Positions 1-12,800 of a stretch of 64,000 nt of DNA are shown here, piece by piece. The stretch is taken from NCBI GenBank assembly GCA_023333565.1, contig JAJKFH010003493.1, positions 2,914,001-2,978,000 of the forward strand, read 5' to 3'. Every line of letters starts with the position of its first letter. Within the stretch, counting starts at the first letter, position 1. A program made the translations under genes and the position numbers. The notes under the pieces are model-generated. The model ran no database searches. It had not been told where the DNA came from and worked only from the letters and a program-made list of their open reading frames with translations. This DNA comes from Puffinus mauretanicus (Eukaryota > Chordata > Aves > Procellariiformes > Procellariidae).

Positions 1-2370
1 CACCTAGAAAGTTCTTGCATCTTCCCCCAAAGCAGGGAGTTTTGACTCTGAATGACATGTCAAAGTCTACATTCCCATAGCAAAGAACGTATTAAAAGGA
101 CAGTAGAATCAACTGTGCAAAACAATAAAAATAATTTTTAAAAGGAAGGAAGGGAGAATTAGTTCATTTGATGAAAGGGAGCACACAGACGCAGGGAGCT
201 GGTACTTTAATTTACCGTTCTATGGTGATGTAGTCTTGCCATCCTATCTAGGATCAACACAACAATTTTAGATCTCTCTCCTTGTACCCAAAAGACTGTA
301 ATATGAAAGGAAAAAGAGACAGGCTTGTTGAGGAAGGGAGAAATTATAACTTAACAAAGAGACAGCCCACGGCTGTCACTCAGGAACCAGACTGGAAAAT
401 GTTCTGGTATATTACCATTTTCTGCAAGGTTTATTTTTGTAAAACTGAGGGTAGTCTCAATGTCTACAATACCAGATACAGATACTAGGAATAAAGCATT
501 AAACAACAGTTAAAGTATAGTACCTACATAAATACAATTTTCAGAAGTACATTCACCTTGTTACATTCACCTACTTTTATTTTTGACAGTCCTCCTGCCT
601 GTCGAACCGAGACTGTGTTGGCAGAGGGTCTTCATGCCCACTTCTCGCACACTTTGTCTTGGGTATTGTCCAAGTAAAAACGAATCATTTCACTGTTGAT
701 CGCTTTATTAAAGCCACCATCTGAAGTAAAGCATATCCATGCTTGAGAAACTATGGCTTTAAGGAGAGGAAGCTGTAAGGAGGGAAGGGAAAGCGTTTCC
801 TTGCCCAGGAGCTTACACCAGTGTCTTGGATGGGACACAGCACTTCATCAGAGAGGGAGCTGCTTTCGCACGGTCCTAACTGCATCTCAACCAAGAGGTT
901 TTGCCATTGGAGCTGTGCCTCGTGGTGGCACAGTGTTTTCCACCTTATGACTGAAACGATCACAATGGCAGAACTTGAAAGCATAAACCAGCCTGAGTCC
1001 CGTGAATGAGATCAAAGCCACGTCTTTTTCTCTCTCTCTCTTTTTTTTTCTTTTTGCTCGAAGGCTTTGTTCTAATAGTAATAGTCAGCAGAAAAGCAGA
1101 ATAGCCTGATGATTACTCTGTTTTTAACAGATGACTCATCCTTTGATGAATCTTGAGGGAAAAGAGCACTGGGTTTGCTTATGTCTTTCCTGGAGTAGCT
1201 TCAGGCCTTAGTGAGTCAAGCCTCATGCGCTTAGAAGCACAAGTCTACAGCGTTTACCACTGTGTTAGTAATGAGCATGTTTTGCATCAGCTAGCATACA
1301 TTCCTTCTTGAGGCACATATTTAAACCATATTACTTCAGCAAACATTAGATAAGTGGAAGTTCTTAATTCTAGTTTCATTTCTTACCTTTTCCTTTAAGT
1401 TTTAAAACGCTATCAGAAATAAAAGCTGTTTCAGTGCTTCAGAATTGTTCCATCTTGCATTATTCCACCAAATATATCTGTCAGAAACCCATTTAAAATG
1501 TTTTGCAAGTTCCTCACTGGGCTACAAAAGGGTTAAATAACCAAGCCAAAAAGCCTTTAACGAAAATGCTACAATGGCTTTAATTTAGTTTCACAATAAA
1601 CCAGGATATTTACAGATTTTCTGTGCACTAAGAACCCACGATACAGTTGGGCCAGGTAACAAGTATGGTCTAACCTTACAGTTCAGGGTGTTTAGCTCCG
1701 TAACGTATGTGGGCACACAGCATACAGTTGCGCCGCTGCTCTGTCGACAGAGTCTACACCAGCTCAGATAGGGTTATTAAGTACATGTGGTTTAAATAGG
1801 GAACACGGCTTTTTACAGTGAGGAGTTGCTTGTACTAATTAGGCTCTCGTATGTTCAACCCACTTTTGTGATTCAGTTACATAACATGAATGTTCCTTTT
1901 CAGATGCGTCCTCCACACAAGACCACAGCAAAACAGATGCACAAGAAGAAAACTGAGGAAATGAGGGGGAAAAAAGCGCTCTCAGTCATTTTAAGTTCCT
2001 ACCATTGCATTTGATTTTTCAGCCCCAATAGCTTCAAGATTCCAAAACCCTTTTTCTATATTTTGCACTACACCAGTCTATTCAATGATTTTAACTGAAA
2101 TTTAATTATATTGAGTGCATATTTCAGTTGTAGTGGAATTTTTCTGCACATTTGCACATACTAGTGACCACTAAAGTCTGCTGTTAAGTACTCTTGTAGA
2201 ATATTTTAGTTGCTGTTTTGTTTACTTGCAAACTCTCTTCTTAAAGATGGCAAATAAAAAACTCCAAATCTGTGAGGGTCTAATTGCTATCTAGGCTTTA
2301 AAAAGCAGACAGGGAAGTACTTGAAAATGTTTTTTACATGAAATATTATTGGAAGATAATGTATTTATAT
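1..2370. other. Unique AT-rich DNA, no recognised gene
   Basis: Mostly AT-rich sequence with no known protein or repeat that I can recognise. It holds a pyrimidine-rich run at about 1027-1055 and one exon-like segment on the minus strand (632-772), listed separately. Another weak splice-bounded open segment lies at about 1680-1740 on the minus strand; it would encode a short peptide with a CxxC pair, but its phase cannot be anchored. Open frames here are short and look accidental. Confidence 0.5.
632..772 (-). other. Candidate terminal coding exon (minus strand, speculative)
   Basis: Read on the minus strand, a pyrimidine-rich run ending in an AG acceptor (at 773-774, with a second possible AG at 757-758) is followed by about 46 open codons ending at a stop at 632-634. 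An AATAAA on the minus strand lies about 50 bases further on (near 575-580), so the order acceptor, open frame, stop, polyadenylation signal is what a last exon would show. The peptide (ending NTQDKVCEKWA) matches no family I recognise. Without conservation or transcript data this may be chance. Confidence 0.18.
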
Positions 2371-2570
2371 GGCTTCCACTGTTCTAGCATCATTGCATAT
2401 GAAAAATTTCAGGAAATTTATCTTTACAACCACGCTGCAAGATAGGAAAACTAATTATTCCCATTTTACACATAGGCAATTAAAACACACCAAGACTAAG
2501 CAACATGCCGTGTTATGAAAGAATGTGGAACTGAACTTTTGTCTTCCAAATCACACACTAGCACTCACAT
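2371..2570 (-). repeat. MIR-like ancient SINE relic, minus orientation
   Basis: The plus strand reads like a degraded reverse complement of a MIR (mammalian-wide interspersed repeat, tRNA-derived core-SINE) element. In order it shows a CACTGTTCTAG-like piece (2378-2388), then ACAACCACGCTGCAAGATAGG, then ATTATTCCCATTTTACACAT (from about 2455), then a worn version of the 'cttgcccaaggtcacacag' stretch, then a 'gaactgaac...gtcttcc' piece (2528-2548). The order and spacing follow the MIR consensus as I remember it. No internal promoter box can be called intact. MIR-type SINEs are shared across amniotes, so this is a very old insertion. Confidence 0.68.
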
Positions 2571-3014
2571 CATACAAGCCTAATTGCTGCTTTTTCTAGA
2601 GATAAATAGCAATCAGCCTAACTGAAGGAGTATACTAAAAGGTTCAACTGCAGAAATAATCTCTCAGACAGAATGTATTCCTGATGTATTTTTGAAATTT
2701 AACAATACTTCAACTATCTTTCCCCATCAACTTAAACCATCGCCAACAATTACCCAAACCTACAAATAAGGCCAACCAAAACTACCTCAACTATGAATCA
2801 AAATTACAAACTGACCATATAATAACTTGGAATGAGGATGTTAGCCTTTCTGAATGATTGAATTAGGAATTCAAGTTCAGAAGATGTCCTTTGCTTGTTC
2901 CCTTAAAAATGATGCACTGTATGTAAATACGTCACTTGCTCACATCCAGTTTATCCGTTATCTATGTTGTTCTGTAAGAATAACCCATGTTGTTCACTAT
3001 CAGTCCCCCAATCA
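2571..3014. other. AT-rich spacer, nothing recognised
   Basis: AT-rich spacer between the MIR-like relic and the old CR1 relic. The CR1 relic may extend some way into it, since divergence hides its edge. No gene, RNA or simple repeat of note is visible. Confidence 0.45.
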
Positions 3015-3448
3015 CTTTTGTGAATCAAACAGTGCAAGTAATTTTATGTCTACCAGCTTATTGATTAAAATGTTATGCAATACAGGGTGGAGAACTGATT
3101 CCAACAAGATCCCAGCAGAAAATGTGCCTTGCTTACAGATGTATCGACATCCCTTTGTTTGCCAATTTCTAATCCAGTTAGAACACCAGATTGATCTTAT
3201 ATCATTATTTTTAAATAAAAATGTTAGACAGTACTATGTCAAGCATTACAGAATTCTGTATATCTTATAGTAACAATATTAGCTTTCATCAGCCGAAGTT
3301 TTAATCTAATAAAGATGGATGTACAGTTAAACGAATATTGACTGGCATACGTTACACCTCTCTCCTTTACTTTTGTATCAATGGCGACCTGCATCAGCCT
3401 TTCCATTACTTCACCTAGAAACGATGTCAAGGACGGGCTATAATCACA
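3015..3448 (-). repeat. Ancient CR1-family LINE relic (reverse-transcriptase region), minus orientation
   Basis: The plus strand is a heavily mutated reverse complement of the CR1 ORF2 reverse-transcriptase region. Recognisable pieces in order are a worn 'attgataaaaatgttaaa' segment (near 3060-3073), 'agaactgatcc...' (3091-3105), 'atttctaatccagtt' (3165-3180), 'aaaatgttagacagtactatgtcaa' (3218-3242), 'ttgactggcat' (near 3338-3350) and 'cattacttcacctagaaacgatgtcaagg' (3403-3432). The last piece is the complement of the CR1 'NYRPVSLTSIPGKIME' coding stretch; a minus-strand frame still reads TSFLGEVMERLMQ there. The element is inactive. The 138-codon plus-strand open frame over 2854-3270 is antisense to it. 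The copy is much more divergent than the young CR1s elsewhere in the window. Confidence 0.75.
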
Positions 3449-3620
3449 TCAACAATTTTTGTTAATGTTAAATACTTGCTTACAGACAAGAGTAAGATAG
3501 CGAATTTCAGCTAAATTAAAAAGAGGGAGAAAAGACCTAAATAAGAGCTTGCTGGAATAAAGACTTCTGAACGACAGCTTCTAATTCTGAACTAGTTTCC
3601 CCATTTCTTGAAGAACTTAC

Positions 3621-3716
3621 GACATGCCTCACACAAGGAATACAAGGCAAGATTTTGGTCGTTGTTATCAAAGTCATTTCTGATGCTGCATTTGCCAAAA
3701 TGGTGCAGGGAATTGT
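3621..3716 (-). other. Candidate coding exon (minus strand, speculative)
   Basis: On the minus strand a long pyrimidine tract ending in CTCTTCAG is followed by 96 bases (32 open codons, phase 0 at both ends), then GTAAGTT at the donor side. The peptide carries a CIPC pair near its end. It is phase-compatible with the candidate segment at 4358-4443 upstream on the same strand. I do not recognise the protein, and a chance cryptic exon is a real alternative. Confidence 0.18.
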
Positions 3717-4357
3717 CTGAAGAGGGAGGAAAGAAAGAATAAACAGGAAGAGTAAAGGGGAAGGAGGGAGAACCACAACTTATTTTAAGTCCCCTCTTCC
3801 CATGGAAGCAGAAACACCTCTAAGGTCAGGCTTCAAGAGTTTCGACTGCAGCCTGACTGGTCTCCCCATCCATGAACTTGCAGAGCACTCCCATGGCATT
3901 AACATTAAAAGTTTGCTGAAGTGGAGCAATTTCAAATGACCAAGACTCATATGTGCAGTTACTCATTTTAAGTGAACACAATGCATTTTCTTTGTCAGTC
4001 TTGTTAATGCTCAGTCCTGAATCTTATTTCCCTGCCTTTATGAATAGGGTTTCTAAATCAAGATTCATGTAGGAAGCAACCCACGGCAAGTACTGTATCC
4101 ACGCTGTATTTTAATTCTCCACATTCTGACATGTACACTTCCCAGTTATGCCTTGGTTGCACCCAGGTCATGGAAGAGAGGACCTAGATGCAGGTTCTTG
4201 AACAACTCTTTAGAATAATAAGGTAACACTTTGAAGAAACTTAAGACTGCCTTCAAATCAACCATGTATGCAAAACACACATTATCTAGAAACTCCTCTA
4301 CACAGGAAGAATAATTAGGCCTAGTTGTGTTAAACAGAAGATGAAGAAAATACTTAC

Positions 4358-4443
4358 AAGAATATGATTATAAGGAATGTGAGCAGATTGTCCTCCTTCG
4401 TTCAGAGTCTTATCATGGCAAAGAGGATGTACTAGACGTAAAG
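4358..4443 (-). other. Candidate coding exon (minus strand, speculative)
   Basis: This is an 86-base minus-strand segment bounded by an AAATACAG acceptor (weak pyrimidine tract) and a GTAAGTATT donor. It begins with two bases that complete a codon and then has 28 open codons ending in phase 0. The preceding candidate at 5273-5312 ends with one spare base, so the junction keeps the frame. The peptide (including HPLCHDKTLNEGGQSAHIPY) matches no family I can name. Confidence 0.2.
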
Positions 4444-5272
4444 CTGTATTTGGCTTGACTTAGACTGGCTGAATGAATCTAAGCCACCATTTCAGTCTAT
4501 TTAATTTAAAAAGCAGGTCAAAGCACTGCTTTCAGCCATCTATTAATATTGAAAGGATCTTCTGCTTATTAGTTATGCTCCAAAATGTCTTCAAAGCATC
4601 ACAACTATACTAAATTGCATGTCTTGCTGAACAAAAAGAATGATGACTAAACAATTTTTTTAAGACTGAAGAGTGCAAAAAGATCGTTAATAAGACTAGA
4701 CTAAAAAAGAACCAGCTTATCGCTGCCTGATGTTTTCAACCAAATGTATCTGAAAACACCACTTCAGACTAATGGGAAAGAAATGTTTCCGTTAAAAATA
4801 AATTCTCCCTACTCCTCTCCCTTCCCTCCTACCCTGGTTGCCATTTGTTTACTTGGCGAGCATCTCTCTCCTCCATACAGCAAGTCCTGATAAAATTATT
4901 AACCAAAGGGTAAAAAATTCTGGAAACATGATTTAAAATTATGTTCTAACAAAAATAATAACAGCATTAAATTTAACCTTATACAATTAAAAAAGACTGA
5001 TTGTTTTTTAATTTGAGGGATCAGAGATCAAGACAGGGAACAAGAAAAGGTGAATTTTAGCAAAATTATGTCTCCCATATTATACCATCTACCCTGTAAT
5101 ACCTTGAGTTCTTGCTACTCAATTTCACCACCTCCTTCTGCTGTTCGTTCATACTTTATTTACAGCAATGTTAAAATGGGTATAAAAAGCTAGAATACTT
5201 CCATAGTAGAGCTTGATACACACTTTGTTGCAAATGGTGTAAGGACTGAGAGAAGATAGTCTTTGCACTTAC

Positions 5273-5312
5273 AAGTTGGTATTAGACCCCTGGTTTTGAA
5301 AACCCGTATACA
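5273..5312 (-). other. Candidate small coding exon (minus strand, speculative)
   Basis: This 40-base minus-strand segment lies between a strong acceptor (CTTCACTTTTCACAG) and a GTAAGTGC donor. Read from phase 0 it gives 13 codons plus one base, which fits the next candidate at 4358-4443. It is short enough that chance is likely; it is listed only because both borders are good and the phases fit. Confidence 0.17.
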
Positions 5313-8300
5313 CTGTGAAAAGTGAAGAGGACTAAGTACAGTTGGTAAAGTGCCTAAATTTTTGTAGGATCACAACCTTATTACTACATTAAGTGTGGTT
5401 TGCTTATTTCCAAGGACTAGAGGGTTACTACAAGCTTGGTTTGGGCTTTCTCCAGATCAGATACGCTATAATGTGACGTCCGTGATGTTCCTCTTAATCA
5501 CACCATAAACATGAGATTATTTTTTTTTTTAAAGAGAGAGAGAGAGAATTGAGTACTATTTCAGCTAATTATGATTAGCTAATCAAAATGGGAATTCCCA
5601 GGCTATTTATCATTAACAGTATAAGAGGATTGCTTCATGGAGAGAAAAACTGACAATCATTCAATATTCTTGTAATAATACTGTAAGTTCCTGTTTGATA
5701 ACAGCAATAGTCTCATTTGTTCAATTTATAACTAATCAACAGCAAACATTTAATGTTTTGAAGTAAAGAATTCTATTAAGAAAATGCTGTTGTGTGCAAG
5801 ATGATAAAGGCTATCTGTTCACAAATTAATGCTTTGCTTCAGAATTAAACATCAAGAGTTGTCCTCCAAACAAGGACAGATTTGATGGGGAGGCTGAGGG
5901 GAGTACAGTACAGCCTGTGTCCTCTAGGCGATTTCCCCATCTGTATCATAGATGCATCCAGCCCTGTCCAACCCCAAACTCTCTAAGTCTGAAAAAAAAT
6001 AAAGGACTGAGCTAAGTGACTTTGAACTTGTTTGCTTACACAGTTGCAACAAAACCTCGCCTATTTCTACCGTAAAGAAAATGATGCATTTTTGCACAAA
6101 CTGTTCTCCCTATTCATAAAAAACTTGTAATAAAAAATGAGCCATACCAAAATTAGTACAAATCTGAAATCAGTATTTTATTGGCAAATACAGAAACAAA
6201 GGCTAATCCAGATGTGTTTTCATGCACCTCTGGTTTGCCTGGGCACAATCTGAGATGCCCAAGCAATCCTGGAGTTCCTATATGAAACTCAAGTGTGACT
6301 ACCCACAACTTAAAGCAAACCATTCCTTTTTCTTCTTAAAAAAATAAAGGTCATTTGCAAGAGAATAAAATGTTACAGCTTTAATTTGATATTGTAAATC
6401 TTTCAGCCTCTTTTTGTACTAAGTAGTCTCTGTTTCCACCAAGAAGGACAAACTTAAGTATTAACTGTTTACATGGAAAAAAGGTTTGCAGAAGCAATCT
6501 CTAAACTATGTAACTAAATTATTCTCAGATAACAGAATGAGTATCAAGCAGCTTGTTGGACAGCACTGGAGTAAAATCCATCTAATTTAATAACTATAGA
6601 TTTGTGAAAACTTAGAAGGGGCCTATAAATATATATTCACATTTTCATCAGACTGAAAGGTCTTGGTTTGACTGTTTATACGTTGCTGCTTATAGTGATA
6701 ATTTTCAATATATCATCACAGCAGCTAACAAACACATAGAAAAATGATTTCCTTCATATATTTGAACTGACAAAACACTGAAATATTAAATACATTATCT
6801 GAAGCAAGTTATTACTTAAGCATTAAGCTAATGAGACAAAATACTGGAAAATTATAATCTCATCACAAATCAGATCACAATGTATATCAGCTAATTAGCA
6901 GCAGAAAAGCAGTAATAAATTACTTTTATTTCTTGTTGTCCACTAAATCGGCTTTCAACATATTCTAAACAGTTCTAAATATGAAACCACTGCTTCTCAC
7001 CTAATAAAGAGTTGTTAAAATACCAAATTCCTATTCTTTTAAAGTGTTTAGTCTTAGAAAGCTATAGAGAAAAGTTTTTTCTGGGCGGGGAGCAATGAAT
7101 GTCTTCAGAACATATGATAATAGCAGCATTTATCTAACATACCTAAAATATGTGCTGGTATCTAATAATTAAAGGCATAAAGACACTACAGATATCAGTT
7201 CCCAGGCACTTCGAGCCCAAACTCCAGTGCAGGTCCCCAAGGCAGCATGAACATGCACTCAGAGTTCAGGCCTAGGTTAAGGCTGGTAGCTCTGCTGTTC
7301 CCAAAAGAGGCACCGTTTCTCACACCTCCCCAAACTGGGGGTTCTCAAATCAAATTATAACTAAACTTTAGCTCAGTCCAACGTTTGAGATAATCCAGGG
7401 GGTTCATTTTCATCAGTTGTCCTGTCTAAGTATTTGTTTCATTGCACGGCTGCAGATTGGTGTGATGACCTGATTACCTCCTTGTTATTCCATAGTACTA
7501 TTTTTGAGACTTCCACGCTCATTTATTGCTTTTTACGTACAGAAAATGAGGCAGTAGTCTCTCAAGAGTTAAAAAACCAGAGCAGGACTGTTGCCTTCTG
7601 TGACATTCACCCACTGAAGAGCTGCGCTGCTACGGATGAAAGCACTAAGCATCTCCTTTTGGTGAAACTGGGGAAGGTGAATGAGTACCGGTTGATGCTG
7701 ATCCTGATGCTGGGGAAAAAAGTGTCTATGAATTTTATTCAGACTCTACAGGGTAAATAAGCAGATCACTGACACATACGTCTTACACAGACAAAATACC
7801 ATTTAGTGGAGGACGAGAACGTTCAGAGGAGGAACATTAGTGTTAAAAAGCCTAGTGAAAGTGGTTGCGGCAGAGAAACAGCGAGAGAAAACGTTTTTAC
7901 TCTATACCACATTTCACTTCTTCCGCTGTTCAGCTTCATATCCTTTTTCACGGGAGCGCCTACCACATGAGATGCGCTTACAAGGGGAAAGTCCCTAAAC
8001 CGAGAAGATCCCTGCGTCAGGACAGAGACTGGTGAAAGAGGAACAAATGATGACTATTACTTTTCAGCAAAGCAAATGGAAACACTTTATGAGGTTGAGT
8101 CAGAGCACTAACACGCTTTCCAATGCATGCATGCTCCCTCCCCCACCGCTTCCTACGCAGACTCACCCCCCGACAACAATAAATAAGTCAAAATCAAACC
8201 CAGAAAATGCTCAGTTATCAATTCAAAGTTGCATATTGTTGTATATTAATTAAAATAGCCAGACTTGCCACCCTTCTGCTTGTTAGTTCTGGGTTCCCTC

Positions 8301-8951
8301 CCCTGTACCACAATCTCTCCTCTATTTGCTTTCTTTTCAGTCGCTTCTAGTCCAAGCATCCCCAAGTCTCCAAAGTAGGTTTATTTTCCTTTTCTTCTTG
8401 CCATTGAGCTGATATACCCCTGAAGACTTTATTTGCGTCTGTAAACCATAAAGATCCTTCAAAGGGTTAGCAGCGGATGGGGAATGAATGGTGGCTGGGG
8501 AACTCTGAAGAGGTGAGCGGTGCTGAAAGCAGAGAAGCACTTGGAACAGACAATTCGCCAGCGTAGGAGAAAATACTTATTTTAGGCTTTTAAGCTGTGC
8601 TGGAAAGGGTACGGTTGCCCCCTGCAAAGGAGTTCCCCGGGGAACGGCTCATTGTACTAGCAGTGGGAAACATGAAGGCAGGGGAAGTATGAGCTCAGAT
8701 GCAGAGACAATGAGCACAAGGCTCCTTCCAGAGTGACTCATCCACCCTCTGGGACAGAGGAAACCGATCACTCCATAAATCAGCATCTTTTGCTAACTAT
8801 CCATGTAGTGGCACTTGGCAGTGGGGAAAGCAGCTGTTCACTGCTTCTAACAGCTCATGGGATGGTGCTGGGAAGCGGCAGTTAAATAGAGGGTTGGGGA
8901 GATGACATTTGGTGACAAGCCGAGAAGGAAATAGTACAATAAGATACTTAC

Positions 8952-9021
8952 AGGAATTAATTTGCCTTTGCATAAATAATAGGCAACTGGATCAAAGTAG
9001 TATTCCAATAACACTAAGGTT
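8952..9021 (-). other. Candidate coding exon (minus strand, speculative)
   Basis: This 70-base minus-strand segment is bounded by TTTGCTCTAGCAG and GTAAGTATC. It starts with one base completing a codon and then has 23 open codons (including EYYFDPVAYYLCKGKLIP) ending in phase 0. The candidate just upstream on the minus strand (9742-9808) ends with two spare bases, so the frame is kept. No protein is recognised. Confidence 0.2.
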
Positions 9022-9741
9022 CTGCTAGAGCAAAGGGCATTTTTTCAAACTTGTGGGCCACTGAACATTTTTCTTGTAAGCAAGCGTTCATTTTTACATA
9101 ATTTATGTGCCAGTAATGCAGTTTTCTCATGACAAAGCCCAGTCTAATATTTAGTAGAAAGGAGAGAGAGATTTTGGAAAAACATGCTTTTTCATATAGT
9201 TATTAGATTTTAGGTAATAAAATTTCATGCAAACTAATTGGGAAAAAACTCCAATACTTATTCCTCAGCTTTATTACTTTTAGCATGGTAACGCTTAGGA
9301 GTCCGCAGGAAGGAGTCCCTTTTCTCATGAGCATTGTTGTCATCTCCTGCCTTGAAAAGCTAAAGAGCTTCTACTCTCATGGTAGAAGAACACACACGAG
9401 AACACTGTATTAAGTGATGCACCAAATATTACATTAGTTTCACTATTAATTAATCAGGGACAATGGTTTGAGAAAAAGATTTTTTACTAGAAGTGGCTGC
9501 TTTCACAGCTTCTCTTACAGCCTAGCAGTTACGGGTGTCTCTTCTGAGCAGTTTCTCTCATCCCCCTCTAATCCCAGAAGGATTTTAAAAAAAAAAAAAA
9601 AAATTTTCTTTATTTTCTACTGGTTGTTTTTACTTATTATCTTCTCAAAACTATCAAGGATACAACCTAAAGTAGCAGGAAGTTTTTCAATTATATTAAC
9701 CAAACAAATCTGACGTAGATAACTGAGCCAGGAAAGCTCAC

Positions 9742-9808
9742 CCTAGATGATGAGGATCAGACTGGGTCATCTGTAGCATACTTATCACCTCCGGCTGCGT
9801 GTAGACCC
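9742..9808 (-). other. Candidate coding exon (minus strand, speculative)
   Basis: This is a 67-base minus-strand segment with an AGCTGGGTCGCAG acceptor and an AGG|GTGAGC donor. It is open in the frame reading YTQPEVISMLQMTQSDPHHL and ends with two spare bases that pair with the one-base start of the segment at 8952-9021. The acceptor's pyrimidine tract is poor, so an upstream acceptor in the same open frame is also possible. Confidence 0.17.
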
Positions 9809-12800
9809 CTGCGACCCAGCTACATGTGGAGCAGCTCTCAAGGAGGGCCAGGACTACTGAGACTTGATGTTCATTACTTCTACAACCATCAGGAGGACTC
9901 AGGTGCCAGCTGGAACTGTTCAATCCCCTATGAACTCATTTCCCACGTGGGGAGCTGAAGCAAAGGACAAGTGGGTTTCCTACTACATCAAAAATTTTGA
10001 AAATCAGAAATCCCCCCCCCCCTCAGATTCTTACCAGGGAGCCATAAAAATAATTTAAAAAAAAAAAAAAGTGAGAGGTTAGTTTGTAAGCAATGGTCAT
10101 TCCTGAAGAACTACATTCAGCCATTTCAGAGGTGACGAAACACTCTGAAAACCATTTAACTAGTTTTGTGTTGGAAAAAGGCAAAGAACGGCAGGCAAAA
10201 AAGAGAGACAAGTGCTCCTTCTTCTCTCCCTCTCCTCTTTCCCCGGAAATGCAATTTCCTTTAAAGAACTGGGATAATCTACCAAAACCCGGAGACTACT
10301 CCTTTAGAAACAGAAGTCTGTGGCTAATGACCCCAATCCATTTTGGTTGAAATAGCCATATTTACAGATAAATAAACAACTGCCCACCAATGTCCCATCC
10401 CTGAAACCAAAAGAAACACTCCTAATCGGAATACTGAAACATCTAACTTTTTTCAGGAAAACTTCATAAGACAGCCTTGTTTGAGAAAGAGAACTCGTAA
10501 CATCATTGAGAAATCTTTTTTGGGCTGGGAAAAATATTTCTTCAGCTTTGACAAGCTGGAAAAACTCTAGCCGTTACAGTAAGCACCAGATGAAAATGAA
10601 AAAATAACCCCGAAACAAACAATCTCACTTTTAGCCTTTCACACATTCTCAGTGCTTGAATTTTTCCTACCAAGAGTAGAACAGCCTTGAGAGGATGAGC
10701 AGCAGTGTCTGAAACCATGGAAACTGTAGTTTGCCTGTTTTTCTTAAGAGTTGGGCAACAGGCCCTGCCTGAAATCTAGTTTCCACAAGGTTTTGCAATT
10801 AGAGAAGTCAAGTATGAATGCAGCAAGTTAGGGAACAAAAATAAACAACTTTTCATACTTCATCCTAAGAGTTTCTGAGTTATTATGAAAGTCTTTTCAG
10901 AACCACCCTTTGAGACTGAAATTACTGGGTTATCATCTGATTTTCTGATCAAGAGTGCTTGCAATTTAAAGAAAAGCAGGATAAAGAGCTGTACTGGTGT
11001 GACACAGGTACTTTGCAAGACAGATTTTATATACCTTCTTTTTTTGGTATTTGATGTCTTATTTGAAATAAAACTTTTATTGAGACATTATAGAGCAAGA
11101 ATCCAGTTCTGCAATTTGCCCAGAGAAAGACACATGCAGACTGATGGAAAAGAGGAACTATGGACAAAGCCTTTCAAGACAAAATCCTTCATGAATGTTG
11201 ACTAGAATTTCTCCCCTGCCGCTCATGCAGAAATTGGTTCCGATGATGTTCCGAATGGGGTTCTACAGAAAAGACATTAACTATCAGACAACTACCGTGG
11301 CAACCTACATTTTTAGTTCTCAAAATTGCAAATAAATCCTGCATTACCTCTTGCACCATCTTTCAACCTCCTACTTTGGCTTTTACAGAAGAGAGGACAA
11401 AGAGGATAGAAGAGATCAGTTACGACCTTCAAAGTACTACAATTTGTTGCACAGCTTCTTCCGCCTCTCTTTGTACCCTTTAACATGCAGCAGCTGGTAG
11501 AGGGTAAGCAAGACTCAGCTACAGAAACCAGAGAAGGAATTCCAGCTTCTGCTGCGTCCACAGACCTGAAGTTCCTTCTTCAGGGGCATAAAGACTTTGC
11601 TGTGATACGTAGACAAGACTCACCAGTGTAAGTGTGCTGACATCGTCAGACTGAACAATTTCATCTCTTTGCCTCTGTTTCTTCATACTTCGCAGCTTTT
11701 TAATATAAGGACTGTTCTTTCATTTCTGATTGTACCTGAGACTTATTAGTCCATCGTGGGCCCAGTAAGCACTCCACTGTAACAAGAATGGATAGCAGGA
11801 AAAAAAAGCTGGCCACTTCCTAATACCCTATAACTCTGCTAATGCTTTGAAACTCACGTTTTTGTGGATAGTACTGCAGTTCCTTTCCCTCTCAGGAACA
11901 GGAGACATAGAGATATGTAACTTGCTGACCCACTAGATCCAATGCATGGGTCCATAAAAAGGGAAGTGGTAAACTGGGTACTCAAAACTACAAAGCAGCA
12001 GAGTAGCATTATGGCCTTTCTCTTAATAACATGACTGCTCTGCTCTCCCCCCATGGATGTAAGTAAGTCACACAAGAAGGTATCTGTTCCCATTAATTAG
12101 CCCCAAGACGAAGTATCATGCCTTGCATTTCCAATACTATGGACAGTCTTCTGTGGATAACTTTTACTAATCCCTGAGAAAATTTATAGCAAAAGAAGGA
12201 AACTATATTTGAGGTTTATGAATATGAAGCTACTGCTTCACTAAAGACAAAAGCCAGCAGAACAAAGCTGGCATTTTGCTGAAGTACAAATGAATAAAGA
12301 AGACTTTTTAAGAAGCTCTGCATGAGTGGGATTATAAGCATTACAAATTTGAAGGCTTACTTTGAATCATGGTAAAGTGCAACAGAAAGCAGATCTACTG
12401 AAGAGAAAAAAGTGCACAAGCCAAACACAAACATAATCACCACACTTATTCCTAAGACCATTTATTTTTATAACACATGCACGGCAGTTGGGCTTATCTG
12501 TAAAACTGCTTGTGCATAACTTAAAAATTTATGCAAAAGGTATTACTACATCAGCGCTGGATAAAGGAATTCTTGGATTCCCTAACTTGTTCATCAGAGA
12601 GGTGCATCTCATCTCTGCTAGAACAGGGGCAATAGCCATTAAATGTTAGCACAGACACCCCTCCTTGCCAGGGAGAAACACAGTGGAAAAATACTCATCT
12701 GAAGGCTAGGAAAACCAAGTTTGAAGTGATGTATGAGAAACTGAGTTTCAGACCATAGCGAGTGAAAGCAACAAAGAAAACACCACCTCCCCTCTTCCAG

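Noticed and set aside
1388..1454. Short minus-strand exon candidate ending in AAAG|GTAAGA
   Set aside because: The donor is good, and the phase could fit the terminal candidate, but the acceptor side has no pyrimidine tract and the start is arbitrary.
2854..3270. 138-codon plus-strand open frame
   Set aside because: It lies largely antisense to the ancient minus-strand CR1 relic, so it is not a gene on present evidence.
10029..10070. Good GTAAGA donor on the minus strand near 10030
   Set aside because: Upstream on the minus strand is a poly(T) tract with no usable acceptor or open frame.
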